In this document: positions 24,754 through 33,460 of the stretch, in pieces
Numbering within the stretch: the stretch's first letter is position 1
Layout of the letters: each line of letters begins with the position of its first letter
Assembly (NCBI GenBank): GCA_037133755.1
Contig: JBAXNN010000005.1
Location: 71,565 to 135,564 of the forward strand
Reading direction: 5' to 3'
Origin: F1-60-MAGs149 sp037133755
GTDB lineage: Bacteria; Actinomycetota; Thermoleophilia; Gaiellales; F1-60-MAGs149
DNA: 64,000 nucleotides
Made by a program: the position numbers and the translations under genes
The notes under the pieces: generated by a model
Databases searched by the model: none
What the model was told of the DNA's origin: nothing
What the model saw: the letters and a program-made list of their open reading frames with translations, nothing else

Positions 24754-25082
24754 GCGGCAGATCCGCTCAGCCGTCTCCGCTCTCTGGTGATCGCGCCTCG
24801 CTCAGAGATCCCCGCGAAGCGGGGTCCCCTGAGCGATTAGTAGACAAGTGGGTGACGCCGCAGGCGCCGCCCACTTGAAGGGTCACTCTTCAGCGAGCTG
24901 TGCGCAGCGCAGCTCCCCTGAAGACGCGGGCACGAGCGGCAGATCCGGGCGCTCCCGCCCACACCCCGGAGTGTCGGGCTACCTGCACACACCGACGCGC
25001 GCCTCACGCCAACGCCGCGCACCTGCAACCATCTTGGTGTGCGGTCGCCCGCCTCGCGGCGCCCGTGACGGAAGCAGCGACC
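24754..25082 (+). other. Structured intergenic region: three tandem hairpins flanked by a 12-bp direct repeat
   Basis: No gene is supported in these 329 bp. Three strong inverted repeats follow one another. In 24798-24836, TCGCTCAG/CTGAGCGA encloses CCCCGC/GCGGGG. In 24846-24876, AAGTGGG/CCCACTT encloses GCGCC-type pairs. In 24888-24923, CTTCAG/CTGAAG encloses GAGCTG/CAGCTC. A 12-bp direct repeat GCGGCAGATCCG lies at 24754-24765 and 24936-24947. It may be a 5' leader or small RNA for the response-regulator operon, a terminator for the preceding gene, or a small mobile repeat. The last 135 bp (24948-25082) show no clear feature. Confidence 0.6.
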
Positions 25083-25751
25083 ATGCCCATGACCGACCTG
25101 CGTGTCCTCGTTGTCGAGGACGACACCTTCACCCGGACGACGGTCTGCGATGCCCTGCGCTTCCACGGCGTCACGATCGTTGGTGATGCGGGGACGGCGT
25201 CGGACGCGATGGCGATCGCCGCGAACGATCCTCCGGATGTTGCTCTGCTCGATCTCGACCTGGGTGGCGGTCCCAGCGGTATCGATCTCGCGCAGGCGCT
25301 GCGTCGGGAGCACCCGGGCATCGGCATCGTGATTCTGACGACCTATGAGGATCCACGCCTGATTCGCAAGAGTTACGACACGCTCCCCGACGACGTCATC
25401 TACCTCGTGAAGCGCGAGCTCAGCGATAGCGATGCCCTGCCACAGGCACTGCGAAACGCGCAGCAGCGCGTCGGCACCGTCGCGCCTGCCGCACCGCGTT
25501 TGGTGGGCGCAGTGGGGACGACCGCGGGTCTGACCGAGGTCCAGATCGAGGTCATGCGCCTGGTCGCAGAGGGGCATTCGAATGCCTCGATCGCGCGTGA
25601 GCGGGTGGTGACGGAGGGTGCGATCGAGAAGCTGGTGCACCGTACGGCCCGCCAGCTCGGCATCACGAGCACGTCGGATCAGAACCTTCGGGTGCAGATC
25701 ACGCGCGCGTACCTCAACCTGACGGGCGCACCTGTGCGCGACGAGGTGTAG
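25083..25751 (+). CDS. Two-component response regulator, NarL/LuxR-like
   Basis: The 222-residue protein starts at the ATG reading MPMTDLRVLV. Its receiver domain has the acidic pair D13-D14, phospho-acceptor D57 (ALLDLDL), the Thr of ILTTYED and Lys110. A C-terminal LuxR-type helix-turn-helix follows (LTEVQIEVMRLVAEGHSNAS through AIEKLVHRTARQLG). It is therefore a DNA-binding transcription factor. The phosphodonor is almost certainly the kinase encoded 3 bp downstream. The lysine motif context YLVKRE is slightly unusual in place of YLLK. Confidence 0.92.
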   Translation: MPMTDLRVLVVEDDTFTRTTVCDALRFHGVTIVGDAGTASDAMAIAANDPPDVALLDLDLGGGPSGIDLAQALRREHPGIGIVILTTYEDPRLIRKSYDTLPDDVIYLVKRELSDSDALPQALRNAQQRVGTVAPAAPRLVGAVGTTAGLTEVQIEVMRLVAEGHSNASIARERVVTEGAIEKLVHRTARQLGITSTSDQNLRVQITRAYLNLTGAPVRDEV

Positions 25752-25754
25752 CGG

Positions 25755-27509
25755 GTGACCCTGCGGCGCAGGCTCGGTGGCCCCGCTGCCTTCTCGCTGC
25801 CCGTCTGGATCGTGCTCTGCGCGACGTCGTTCTTCGCGCTGGCGCTCGCCTCCGACGTGGATGTCGCGACGGTCGGTGGCGCGATCGACGGTGGCCTCGC
25901 CGTTGTGGCGATGACGCTGCTGACGGGCGCGCTCTTCCTCGTCATCCGACGACTTCGCCCTGCAGATCGCGACCTCCGCCTGCGCACGTCCATCCTGCTC
26001 GCTATCGGCGTGGCGCTCGTGCGGACCGCCGCCTTCATGCCAATCGCGAACCCCGGTGGCGTCGATAACGGCTTCGCAGCGGGATCACAGCTGCTTGCCA
26101 CTACCCTCGCAACGACGCTCACGATTCTCGTGATGAACGCCGTCACGGAGTCGGTCTCGACGCATCGGCGGTTGGAGGCGGAATTGATGGCGATGCTGGT
26201 TGATCTACGCCACCAGCAATTGCAGCAGGATGCGCTCGGGGAGGCGATCGACCATGCGCTGCTGTCCGAGGTGCTGACCGCGACCGACTCGGCCCGCCAG
26301 CAGATGGAGGAGACGCCCGACGCCCACTCACCGGATGGTCGGCTTGCGCTCGCCGACGCGTTGCGCGCGACGGCCGTTGGCCCCCTGCGATCGCTGAGCC
26401 ATCGGCTTGAGGCGACCGAGGCGACGACGTTCCTGCCCGAGACGCGGTTTCTCCGGGTGTTGATCGCAACGGTGCGTGCACACCCACTCTGGCCGCGTGA
26501 GACTGCGGCAGCCTCGGCGCTGGTCGCCGGGACCTTTGTCATCTACCTCCGCCGCGACGAGGCGGGTGTTGATGGCGTCCTGGCGACGCTGTTGCTCGTC
26601 GTGGGCACCGTCGCCGTGCAGTTCGGCGCCGTCTGGCTTGCCCTCACCGCGATCGCGAGCATCGGGCGGCGCATCAGCGGCATCGCCGCCATCGCAATTC
26701 CGCTGGCCGTGATGGCCACGATCCTCATCTCGCTGGTGCGATCCGAGTTCTTTCACCCGTACGTCGCGAGCGAGTTGAACGGCCGATCGGTGAGCTTCAT
26801 CGTGATCGTGTCGCTGCTCGTCGTCGTGCTGGTGAACGCCGCGATGGCCTCGGAGCTGTCTCAGGAGACGATCATCGAGCGGCTCCACGCAACCGTCGAC
26901 GCGACGGAGACCGAGGCGCAGGCGCGCAATCGCGAACTGGTCCGGGCAAGTCGCACGCTGGCCCGCTACGTGCACGGCACGCTGCAGTCGCGGCTGCTGG
27001 CGTCGGCCCTCGCCATCGAACAGGCCGAACGGGCAGGCGATCCGACCGGGTTCGACCGGGCACTCGAGCAGGCCCGTGAGGCCCTGCTCCTGCCGGAGGT
27101 GCTGCCGTCGCCGGCAACGGAGCTCGCGGCCGCGATCGATCAGGTCACGGCACTCTGGCAGGGCATCGCCAAGATCACGGTGGAGATCAGGCAGCCGATC
27201 CCGCTGCTGCCGCCATCGCGCATCACCGATATCTGCCTGCTCGTCGAGGAGGGCGTGGCCAACGCCATGCGCCACGGCTCGGCGAACACCGTCGACGTCA
27301 CGCTCGCGCTGCGTGATGACGGCAACATCGCGCTCACGATCGTGGATGACGGCGTCGGACCCACCGGTGGCTCCCCCGGGCTCGGGTCGAACATCTTCGA
27401 CCAGGCGAGCACGCTGCCGTGGACGCTGACGCCGCGGACGGCCGCCTCAGGATCCGTTCTCCAGGTCGTCGTCGCGATCGCACCGTCGGTCGCGACTGCC
27501 GCGATCTGA
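25755..27509 (+). CDS. Membrane sensor histidine kinase (HisKA_3/NarX-like)
   Basis: The 584-residue protein has a GTG start. It has two blocks of membrane helices: three or four between residues 10 and 130, then an amphipathic helical segment (134-250), then a second block of about four helices (252-362). A HisKA_3-like dimerisation helix carries the likely phospho-accepting His407 in RYVHGTLQSRLLASAL. The ATPase domain shows the N-box EEGVANAMRHG (N503) and G1 DDGVG (531-535); the G2 loop is short. No periplasmic sensor domain is evident, so it may sense membrane or intramembrane signals. Partner of the preceding response regulator. Confidence 0.88.
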   Translation: MTLRRRLGGPAAFSLPVWIVLCATSFFALALASDVDVATVGGAIDGGLAVVAMTLLTGALFLVIRRLRPADRDLRLRTSILLAIGVALVRTAAFMPIANPGGVDNGFAAGSQLLATTLATTLTILVMNAVTESVSTHRRLEAELMAMLVDLRHQQLQQDALGEAIDHALLSEVLTATDSARQQMEETPDAHSPDGRLALADALRATAVGPLRSLSHRLEATEATTFLPETRFLRVLIATVRAHPLWPRETAAASALVAGTFVIYLRRDEAGVDGVLATLLLVVGTVAVQFGAVWLALTAIASIGRRISGIAAIAIPLAVMATILISLVRSEFFHPYVASELNGRSVSFIVIVSLLVVVLVNAAMASELSQETIIERLHATVDATETEAQARNRELVRASRTLARYVHGTLQSRLLASALAIEQAERAGDPTGFDRALEQAREALLLPEVLPSPATELAAAIDQVTALWQGIAKITVEIRQPIPLLPPSRITDICLLVEEGVANAMRHGSANTVDVTLALRDDGNIALTIVDDGVGPTGGSPGLGSNIFDQASTLPWTLTPRTAASGSVLQVVVAIAPSVATAAI

Positions 27510-27517
27510 GGTTCGGC

Positions 27518-28303
27518 TTAGAGCCCTGCCAAGAGCCCCTGCACGCCACGCAGCAGCACGGCGCTGTTGGGGTGCTCGAGGTCCACGTGCAACGCGGTGA
27601 GCGCGACGCAGCCCTCCGCGATCGCCTCGAAGTCGGTGCCGGGCGCGCGGTGGTAGTCGGCATCGCCGGAGTAGAGACGGAAGCGACGCTTGCCCTCGTG
27701 CTCCTCGGCGAGCTCGATCTGGTCGGCCCAGATGCGGCGGCCCAACTTGCAGACGCGGATGTCCTGCGGCGTACCGGTCGGGCAGTTGACGTTGAGCAGC
27801 ACGTCGCGCCCAAGCTGTCCTGAGGCGAGCAGCTCGGCGAGGCGCGGCACGATGCGCTCGGCCGTCGCGAATTCGTACTGGCCGTCGCGCGTGTGGTGGA
27901 GCTCGCCGCCGGTGGACTGCTGCGACACGGCGAGTCCCGGCGTGCCGAGCAGGACGCCCTCCATGGCCGCGGCAACGGTGCCCGAGTAGGTGACATCGTC
28001 ACCGAGGTTGAGCCCCAGGTTGGCACCGGCCACGACGAGGTCGAAGCTCGGGCCGGGCTCCGTGGCCTCAGCGAAGCGCACGCAGTCGACCGGCGTACCG
28101 CTGACGGCGTACGCGACGGTCGCACCCTCGACCTCGCGCTCGTCGATCTCAAGCGTCCCGCGGATCGTGATGCTGCGCGCCACGGCGCTCTGATTCTCGG
28201 CCGGCGCCACCACCATGACGTCGGCCACGGTCGACAGCGCACGCGCCAGCGCGTGGAGTCCCGGCGAATCGATGCCGTCGTCGTTCGTCAGGAGCACGCG
28301 CAT
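27518..28303 (-). CDS. surE: 5'/3'-nucleotidase SurE
   Basis: The start is the ATG reading MRVLLTNDDG (261 residues); longer in-frame starts would run into the divergent gene's promoter. Family signatures are TNDDGIDSPG (metal ligands D8, D9), PAENQSA (S39), SGTPVDCV and GANLGLNLGDDVTYSGTV. SurE enzymes dephosphorylate nucleoside monophosphates with divalent metal in the cytosol and aid stress survival. A TATCGT hexamer lies 9 bp before the ATG. Converges with the histidine kinase gene across 8 bp. Confidence 0.96.
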   Translation of the reverse strand: MRVLLTNDDGIDSPGLHALARALSTVADVMVVAPAENQSAVARSITIRGTLEIDEREVEGATVAYAVSGTPVDCVRFAEATEPGPSFDLVVAGANLGLNLGDDVTYSGTVAAAMEGVLLGTPGLAVSQQSTGGELHHTRDGQYEFATAERIVPRLAELLASGQLGRDVLLNVNCPTGTPQDIRVCKLGRRIWADQIELAEEHEGKRRFRLYSGDADYHRAPGTDFEAIAEGCVALTALHVDLEHPNSAVLLRGVQGLLAGL

Positions 28304-28312
28304 GCAGTCCCC

Positions 28313-28334
28313 ACGATACCGCTCCACGTATGCT
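28313..28334. promoter_or_regulatory. Back-to-back -10 elements of surE and the Ca2+/H+ exchanger gene
   Basis: The divergent start codons are only 37 bp apart. TATCGT (minus strand, 28313-28318) serves surE and TATGCT (plus strand, 28329-28334) serves the exchanger. The two hexamers are 10 bp apart, so each -35 region must overlap the opposite transcription start and polymerase binding should be mutually exclusive. Confidence 0.4.
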
Positions 28335-28340
28335 GCCTCG

Positions 28341-29417
28341 GTGACGGAAGGTGCCAAGAAGCCCGGGATCACCCGCTCTGAGGGGATTCAGTTCGTGATC
28401 ATCGGTGCGATTGCCGTGCTGGCCTTCGTGCTCGAGTTCGCCCACGCCAACAGCGTCCTGATCTTCGTCGTCGCCGGTATCGCGGTGGCGGGCATGGCCC
28501 ACGTCCTCGGTCTCGCCACGGAGCAGGCCGGCGAAGCCGCCGGTCCGCGCATCTCGGCGCTGCTCAACGCCACCTTCGGCAATGCCGCCGAGCTGATCAT
28601 CGTCGTGCTCGCGATTCGTCAGGGCGGCGAACTCATCGACGTCGCGCGCTACTCCATTATCGGCTCGGTGATCGGCAACGTGCTGCTGATCCTCGGTGCC
28701 TCGCTGCTGGTCTCCGGCATCAAGAACGGGCGCCAGGGCTTCAACGCGACCGTGGCGGGCGTCAACGCCACGATGCTGCTGCTCGCCACTGCCGCGCTCG
28801 CGCTGCCCACGCTGTTCGACGGTCTCGCGGAGATTCCCGCGTCATCGAGCGTCAACCTCTCCCACGGCGTAGCGATCGTCATGCTGGTGCTCTACGGGGC
28901 TTACCTCCTCCACGCGTTCCGATCACCCGACGAATCCGGCGCAGCGACCGGGCATGCCACGTGGTCGACGCCGCTGGCGCTCGCTGTGCTCGCGATCTCC
29001 GCGATCATCACCGGCGTCCTGTCCGAGTTCCTCGTGGGCGCGATCGAGCCCACGATTGAGCAGACCGGCATCTCCCCCGTCTTCATCGGCCTGATCGTCG
29101 TGCCGCTCGTCGGCAACATCGCCGAGCACTTTGCGGCGGTCAAGATCGCGGCGAAGGGCGACCTCGACTTCTCGATGGGCATCGCCTTCAACTCCGCGCT
29201 CCAGGTCGCGCTCGCCGTCACGGCCGTCGCAGTGGGCGCCGGCGTCGTGTTCGGCCACGAGCTGACGCTCGCGTTTGGCGCGCTCGAGATCGCCGTGCTG
29301 ATCGCCGCCGCCGTCGTCGCTGCCTTCATCGCCGTCAGCGGCAAGGCAACGTGGCTCGAAGGGCTCGAGCTGCTCGCGATCTACGCGATCGCCGCGCTCG
29401 CCTTCTGGTACGTCTGA
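28341..29417 (+). CDS. Ca2+/H+ antiporter, CaxA/Cax family
   Basis: The start is the GTG reading MTEGAKKPGI, 6 bp after a TATGCT hexamer; 358 residues. About eleven hydrophobic segments are visible. The two alpha-repeat cation-binding signatures are GNAAELIIV (80-88) in the first half and GNIAEHFAAVK in the second, each with the conserved Asn and Glu of the Ca2+/cation antiporter superfamily. It would export Ca2+ from the cytoplasm in exchange for protons. Confidence 0.93.
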   Translation: MTEGAKKPGITRSEGIQFVIIGAIAVLAFVLEFAHANSVLIFVVAGIAVAGMAHVLGLATEQAGEAAGPRISALLNATFGNAAELIIVVLAIRQGGELIDVARYSIIGSVIGNVLLILGASLLVSGIKNGRQGFNATVAGVNATMLLLATAALALPTLFDGLAEIPASSSVNLSHGVAIVMLVLYGAYLLHAFRSPDESGAATGHATWSTPLALAVLAISAIITGVLSEFLVGAIEPTIEQTGISPVFIGLIVVPLVGNIAEHFAAVKIAAKGDLDFSMGIAFNSALQVALAVTAVAVGAGVVFGHELTLAFGALEIAVLIAAAVVAAFIAVSGKATWLEGLELLAIYAIAALAFWYV

Positions 29418-29420
29418 CGC

Positions 29421-30161
29421 TCAGTAGTCGACGCGCACGAGGCAGAGCCCGTGCGGCGGCGCCGTCCAGCCCGCATCCTCCCGCGGGCGTCCCTCGAGCA
29501 GACGCGCGAAGCTCTCAGGGTCCGTGCCGCTGTCACCCCGCGAGGTGACGATCATCGTGCCGACGAGCGTGCGCACCATGTGCCGCAGGAAGGCATTGGC
29601 CGTCACCTGGAATTGCACCCCGGCAGCGGTGTCCACCCACCGCGCGGTATGGATCGTGCGCGTGAAGCTGCGGTGCTCGGTCTCCGCCGGCGTGAAGGCG
29701 GTGAAGTCGTGCGTGCCGACGAGTTCGGCGGCAAAGCGGTCGAGCAGCGCGCGGTCGAGACGGCGCGGCTCATGGAGTTCGCGCAGACTCCGCAACGGAT
29801 CGCGTAACGGTCCGAGCCGCACGTCGTAGGTGTAGGACCGGCTCCGCGCGGAGAAGCGGGCGCTGAATGCGTCGTCAACGTCCTCGGCCCCGAGCACCGC
29901 GACGTCGGGCGGCAGCAGGTCGTTGAGTGCCCGCTGCAGTGATGCCGTCGGTGGACCCCCCTCACGCTTGAGGCTCACGACCTGGCCCGTCGCGTGCACA
30001 CCAGAGTCCGTCCGCCCCGCCACGACGAGATCGTCACGGGCGTCGTGGAGCGCGTCTACGGCTCGTAGCATCTCTCCCTCAACGGTGCGCGCACCCGGCT
30101 GGAACGCCCAGCCGTTGAAGGCCGTACCGTCGTAGGCGACGTGGAGTCGCGTGTTCACCAT
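29421..30161 (-). CDS. truA: tRNA pseudouridine(38-40) synthase TruA
   Basis: The 246-residue protein has the catalytic Asp52 in AGRTDSGVHATGQV, with DGTAFNGWAFQPG near the N-terminus and FLRHMVRTLVG near the C-terminus, all TruA hallmarks. It modifies uridines 38-40 of tRNA anticodon arms. Its start overlaps the end of the DoxX gene by 7 bp. As in many bacteria it lies at the end of the rpoA-rplQ operon, here separated from rplQ by two small genes. Confidence 0.97.
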   Translation of the reverse strand: MVNTRLHVAYDGTAFNGWAFQPGARTVEGEMLRAVDALHDARDDLVVAGRTDSGVHATGQVVSLKREGGPPTASLQRALNDLLPPDVAVLGAEDVDDAFSARFSARSRSYTYDVRLGPLRDPLRSLRELHEPRRLDRALLDRFAAELVGTHDFTAFTPAETEHRSFTRTIHTARWVDTAAGVQFQVTANAFLRHMVRTLVGTMIVTSRGDSGTDPESFARLLEGRPREDAGWTAPPHGLCLVRVDY

Positions 30162-30607
30162 GCGCGCGGATCGATGCGGTCGAGCAACTGCGGTCGACCA
30201 CCGCCCCGCGCGATCACGATCAGACAGCCGAGGGCAAGCAGTGCGGCGCCGTACAGCGGCAGACCGCCGTCGACACGGCCGGCCGTGGCGATGATCACGA
30301 GCAGGACGATCAGGAGCCCGAGTGCGCAGACTCGGCTGGCCAATCCGAGAAGCAGGCCAATGCCGAACACGAGCAGCAGGAGGGTCCCGAGCCAGACCGT
30401 GACCGACGGCACGGGCAGCGACCAGTCGGCGGCGTGCCGCACAATCGCGGCATGCCCAAGGCCATCGCGCACGGCGACGATGGTGGCAACGGCGCCCGTC
30501 AGGACGCGTACCAGGAGGAGCAGCGCGGTGAAGCGGCCGACAGCCGGCGCGTTCTGCCCCGGCATTCCGTGCTCGATCAGGCTCCGACCGCCGACAGGCA
30601 CGCTCAT
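30155..30607 (-). CDS. DoxX-like small membrane protein
   Basis: The 150-residue protein has four hydrophobic helices: about 28-46, 66-86, 88-105 and 115-132. The pattern LLLLVRVLTGAVATIVAVRD, then GIGLLLGLASRVCALGLL, resembles DoxX/DoxD family proteins, some of which take part in quinone-linked or redox stress functions. No catalytic residue is readable, so the function stays open. It lies 9 bp downstream of the DcrB-like gene and overlaps truA, so the three are one unit. Confidence 0.7.
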   Translation of the reverse strand: MSVPVGGRSLIEHGMPGQNAPAVGRFTALLLLVRVLTGAVATIVAVRDGLGHAAIVRHAADWSLPVPSVTVWLGTLLLLVFGIGLLLGLASRVCALGLLIVLLVIIATAGRVDGGLPLYGAALLALGCLIVIARGGGRPQLLDRIDPRAW

Positions 30608-30616
30608 CGCGCTGCT

Positions 30617-31063
30617 CTAGGCGTCGGCCGGGCTGGCGTCGATCTGCGTGCCCTCGATGACCGAGCGCAACTGATCTTCAATGTCGTCGTAGATCGCGGA
30701 AGGCACAGTGCAGATGATGGCGTAGCCGTCACCGGCCACCGTCGTGAGGCCGACCATCTGGCGCAGACGCAGGCCCGCGGCCTCCCACTCGACGACGCGG
30801 AGATGCGCAGGCGACCCGGAGATCTCGATGTGCTCGATGTCCTTCTTCTCCTGGACCGGCACCTGGTCCGCGAGCTTCTGGACCCAGCCGCTCGAGAACC
30901 CGCCCAGACCCATGTTGTCGCACAGCGCTTCGCGCGTCACGACGACATTCGGCTGTGCGCCCTCCGTGGCCGGACCGACAAGCGTGAGCACGGTGCGGTC
31001 TTCCCAGCCGGGAATGCGCGGGATCGTGACCGGACCTGCCGAGATGCGGTCGCTGGCGCTCAT
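30617..31063 (-). CDS. DcrB/DUF1795-like protein
   Basis: The start is the ATG reading MSASDRISAG (148 residues). The protein begins with PVTIPRIPGWEDRT and continues NVVVTREALCDN, ending in an alternating strand/helix region with SVIEGTQID. This is the PsbP-like fold of DUF1795/DcrB proteins. No signal peptide is seen, so it is probably cytosolic here, whereas Salmonella DcrB is a periplasmic lipoprotein. Function unknown. It begins 14 bp after rplQ in the long ribosomal transcript. Confidence 0.65.
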   Translation of the reverse strand: MSASDRISAGPVTIPRIPGWEDRTVLTLVGPATEGAQPNVVVTREALCDNMGLGGFSSGWVQKLADQVPVQEKKDIEHIEISGSPAHLRVVEWEAAGLRLRQMVGLTTVAGDGYAIICTVPSAIYDDIEDQLRSVIEGTQIDASPADA

Positions 31064-31077
31064 CGAACGAGGGTTGC

Positions 31078-31431
31078 TCAGTCGACCCACTCGAGGATCG
31101 CCATCTCGGCGTTATCCCCGGAGCGCGGGCCGAGCTTGACGATCCGCGTGTAGCCACCCTGGCGCTCGGTGAAGCGCGGCGCGATGTCCGAGAACAGCGC
31201 GTGCACGACGTCGCCGCTGCGGAGATACGCCTTCGCCTGGCGGCGAGCGTGCAGGTCGCCGCGCTTACCGAGCGTAACCATCTTCTCGGCGATCGGGCGG
31301 ACTTCCTTGGCCTTGGCCAGCGTGGTCGTGATGCGACCGTGCTCGACCAGCGAACCCGTCAGGTTCGAGTAGAGCGCCTTGCGATGGGCCGAGTCACGAC
31401 CCAGGGTGCGTCCCTTGCGCTGATGCCGCAT
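31078..31431 (-). CDS. rplQ: 50S ribosomal protein bL17
   Basis: The 117-residue protein begins MRHQRKGRTLGRDSAHRKAL, the L17 signature, and has the expected length. bL17 binds 23S rRNA near the exit-tunnel rim. It begins 2 bp after the rpoA stop, the standard alpha-operon ending. Confidence 0.97.
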   Translation of the reverse strand: MRHQRKGRTLGRDSAHRKALYSNLTGSLVEHGRITTTLAKAKEVRPIAEKMVTLGKRGDLHARRQAKAYLRSGDVVHALFSDIAPRFTERQGGYTRIVKLGPRSGDNAEMAILEWVD

Positions 31432-31433
31432 TG

Positions 31434-32399
31434 CTAGCCCTCGTCTCCGCGCAGGCGCAGACCATGGGCACCGAGGGCGGCGCGGATCTCGTCGATCGAC
31501 TTGCGCCCGAAGTTCGGGATCGCAGCGAGATCACGGTCCGACTTGGCGACGAGGTCGCCAACCGTCTCGATGCCAACGCGCTTGAGGCAGTTGTACGAGC
31601 GAACGCCTAGCTCGAGCTCCTCGATGAGGATGTGCTCCATGCCGTTGGTCGGCGCAACGTCGAACTCCGGCACCGCGCGCTCAAGGCTGCGGGCCAGCTC
31701 GGCCGTGTCCATGTTGGCGAAGATGTTGAGCTGACGGATCAGGATCTCCGCGGCGGCCGTGACGGCCTCCTTGGGATCGATCGCGCCGTTCGTCTTCACG
31801 TGCAGCGTGAGCTTGTCGAAGTCCGTGTCGGAACCGACGCGGGCCGGCTCGACCGTGTAGGTCACGCGGCGGACGGGCGAGAAGATCGAGTCGACCGGAA
31901 TGACGCCGATCGTGGACTCGAAGTCCTTGTTCTCGCTGGCCGGCACGTAGCCGCGGCCGCGACCGATGGTCAGCGACATCTCCAGCTTCGACTTCGCGGC
32001 GAGGTTGCAGATCACGAGGTCCTTGTTGAGGATCTCGACGGGGCCGGCGACCGCGATGTCGGCAGCGGTGACAACACCGGGGCCGGATTTGACGATGTCG
32101 GCCTCGATCTCTGGCGCGTCGCCGTCGATCTGCAGGACCAGGCCCTTGAGGTTCAGGATGATGTCCGTGACGTCCTCGCGGACGCCAGGCACCGTCGTGA
32201 ACTCGTGCTGCGCGCCCTCAATGCGGACGCTGGTGACGGCTGCACCCTCAAGCGAGGAGAGCAGAACGCGACGAAGCGAATTGCCGAACGTGTAACCGAA
32301 ACCACGCTCAAGCGGCTCGACGACGAAAACGCCCTCGGTCGCCGAGACCTCCTCGTGGGTGATCTGCGGCATCTGGAATTCAAGCATGCGGGTGCTCAC
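31434..32399 (-). CDS. rpoA: RNA polymerase alpha subunit
   Basis: The 321-residue protein has the N-terminal assembly domain (ERGFGYTFGNSLRRVLLSSL), acidic linker and alpha-CTD (LGVRSYNCLKRVGIETVGDL) that contacts DNA UP elements and activators. The start is given as GTG at 32399 because it forms a GTGA overlap with rpsD. The ATG four codons later (32387, MLEFQMPQI) is an equally plausible start. Confidence 0.97.
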   Translation of the reverse strand: MSTRMLEFQMPQITHEEVSATEGVFVVEPLERGFGYTFGNSLRRVLLSSLEGAAVTSVRIEGAQHEFTTVPGVREDVTDIILNLKGLVLQIDGDAPEIEADIVKSGPGVVTAADIAVAGPVEILNKDLVICNLAAKSKLEMSLTIGRGRGYVPASENKDFESTIGVIPVDSIFSPVRRVTYTVEPARVGSDTDFDKLTLHVKTNGAIDPKEAVTAAAEILIRQLNIFANMDTAELARSLERAVPEFDVAPTNGMEHILIEELELGVRSYNCLKRVGIETVGDLVAKSDRDLAAIPNFGRKSIDEIRAALGAHGLRLRGDEG

Positions 32400-33016
32400 T
32401 TCGAATACAGCTCCACGATCAGCTGCTCTTGGACAGGGGTATCGATCTCATCACGGTCAGGCATGCGGAGCACCTTGCCCGTGAGGTTGTCATGGTCGGC
32501 CTGGAGCCAGTTGGCAACCGACGCGGTGAGGTCGGTGGCGCTGCGTACCGCGGCCTCACCGGCTGCACCGGGACGCAGCGAGACGATGTCGTCGGCGCGA
32601 ACCTGGTACGAGGGGATGTTGACCCGGCGACCATTGATATGGAAGTGGCCGTGGCGCACCAGCTGACGAGCCTGAGCACGCGACGCGGCGAAGCCGAGAC
32701 GGTAGACGACGTTGTCGAGGCGCATCTCGAGCAGGCGGAGGAGCTCCTCGCCGGTGATGCCCTGGCGACGCGACGCCTTCTTGTAGTAGTTGCGGAACTG
32801 CTTCTCGAGGACGCCGTAGTAGCGGCGGGCCTTCTGCTTCTCGCGCAACTGCAGCAGATACTCGGACTGCTTGATGCGGCCGCGGCCATGCTGGCCCGGC
32901 GGGTACGAGCGGCGCTCGACGGCGCACTTCTCGGTCAGACAGCGCTCGCCCTTGAGGAAGAGCTTGACGCCCTCACGGCGACACTGACGGCACTTGGGAT
33001 CGGTAACGCGAGCCAT
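32396..33016 (-). CDS. rpsD: 30S ribosomal protein uS4
   Basis: The 206-residue protein has an intact zinc-binding (C+) N-terminus: C9, C12, C26, C31. The S4 RNA-binding domain includes RLDNVVYRLGFAASRAQARQ. uS4 nucleates 30S assembly on the 5' domain of 16S rRNA and in many bacteria represses its own operon. Lies 13 bp after rpsK and is coupled to rpoA. Confidence 0.97.
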   Translation of the reverse strand: MARVTDPKCRQCRREGVKLFLKGERCLTEKCAVERRSYPPGQHGRGRIKQSEYLLQLREKQKARRYYGVLEKQFRNYYKKASRRQGITGEELLRLLEMRLDNVVYRLGFAASRAQARQLVRHGHFHINGRRVNIPSYQVRADDIVSLRPGAAGEAAVRSATDLTASVANWLQADHDNLTGKVLRMPDRDEIDTPVQEQLIVELYSK

Positions 33017-33029
33017 GACTCAGCTGCTC

Positions 33030-33440
33030 CTAGACGCGGCGGCGCTTGCGGGCGCGGCAACCGTTGTGGGCCTGCGGGGAGACGTCGCGGACGCCGATGA
33101 TCTCGAGACCGGCAGCCTGCAGGGAGCGCATGGCGGTCTCGCGACCCGAACCGGGTCCCTTGAGGAAGACCTCGATCTTCTGGAGGCCGTGCTCCATGCC
33201 CTCGCGGGCGCAGAGATCGGCGGTCACCTGAGCGGCGAAGGGCGTCGACTTGCGCGAGCCCTTGAAGCCGGCAGCGCCAGCGCTCTTCCACGCCAGGACG
33301 TTGCCTTCCTTGTCGGTCAGCGCGACGATCGTATTGTTGAACGACGTCTTGATGTGCGCCTGGCCAACGGCCACGTTCTTGCGCACCTTGCGGCGCGTGC
33401 GGCCGCGAGTGCTGCCACCAGATCGACGAGGAGGTGCCAT
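33030..33440 (-). CDS. rpsK: 30S ribosomal protein uS11
   Basis: The 136-residue protein has a basic N-terminal tail (GGSTRGRTRRKVRKN) followed by VAVGQAHIKTSFNNTIVALT and the C-terminal DVSPQAHNGCRARKRRRV. The platform protein of the 30S subunit. Located 20 bp after rpsM. Confidence 0.97.
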   Translation of the reverse strand: MAPPRRSGGSTRGRTRRKVRKNVAVGQAHIKTSFNNTIVALTDKEGNVLAWKSAGAAGFKGSRKSTPFAAQVTADLCAREGMEHGLQKIEVFLKGPGSGRETAMRSLQAAGLEIIGVRDVSPQAHNGCRARKRRRV

Positions 33441-33460
33441 GAAGCTGGAGAGTCCTTTCC

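Noticed and set aside
24837..25640. Minus-strand open frame opposite the response regulator
   Set aside because: The receiver and LuxR domains on the plus strand are clear, and this frame also reads through the hairpin region.
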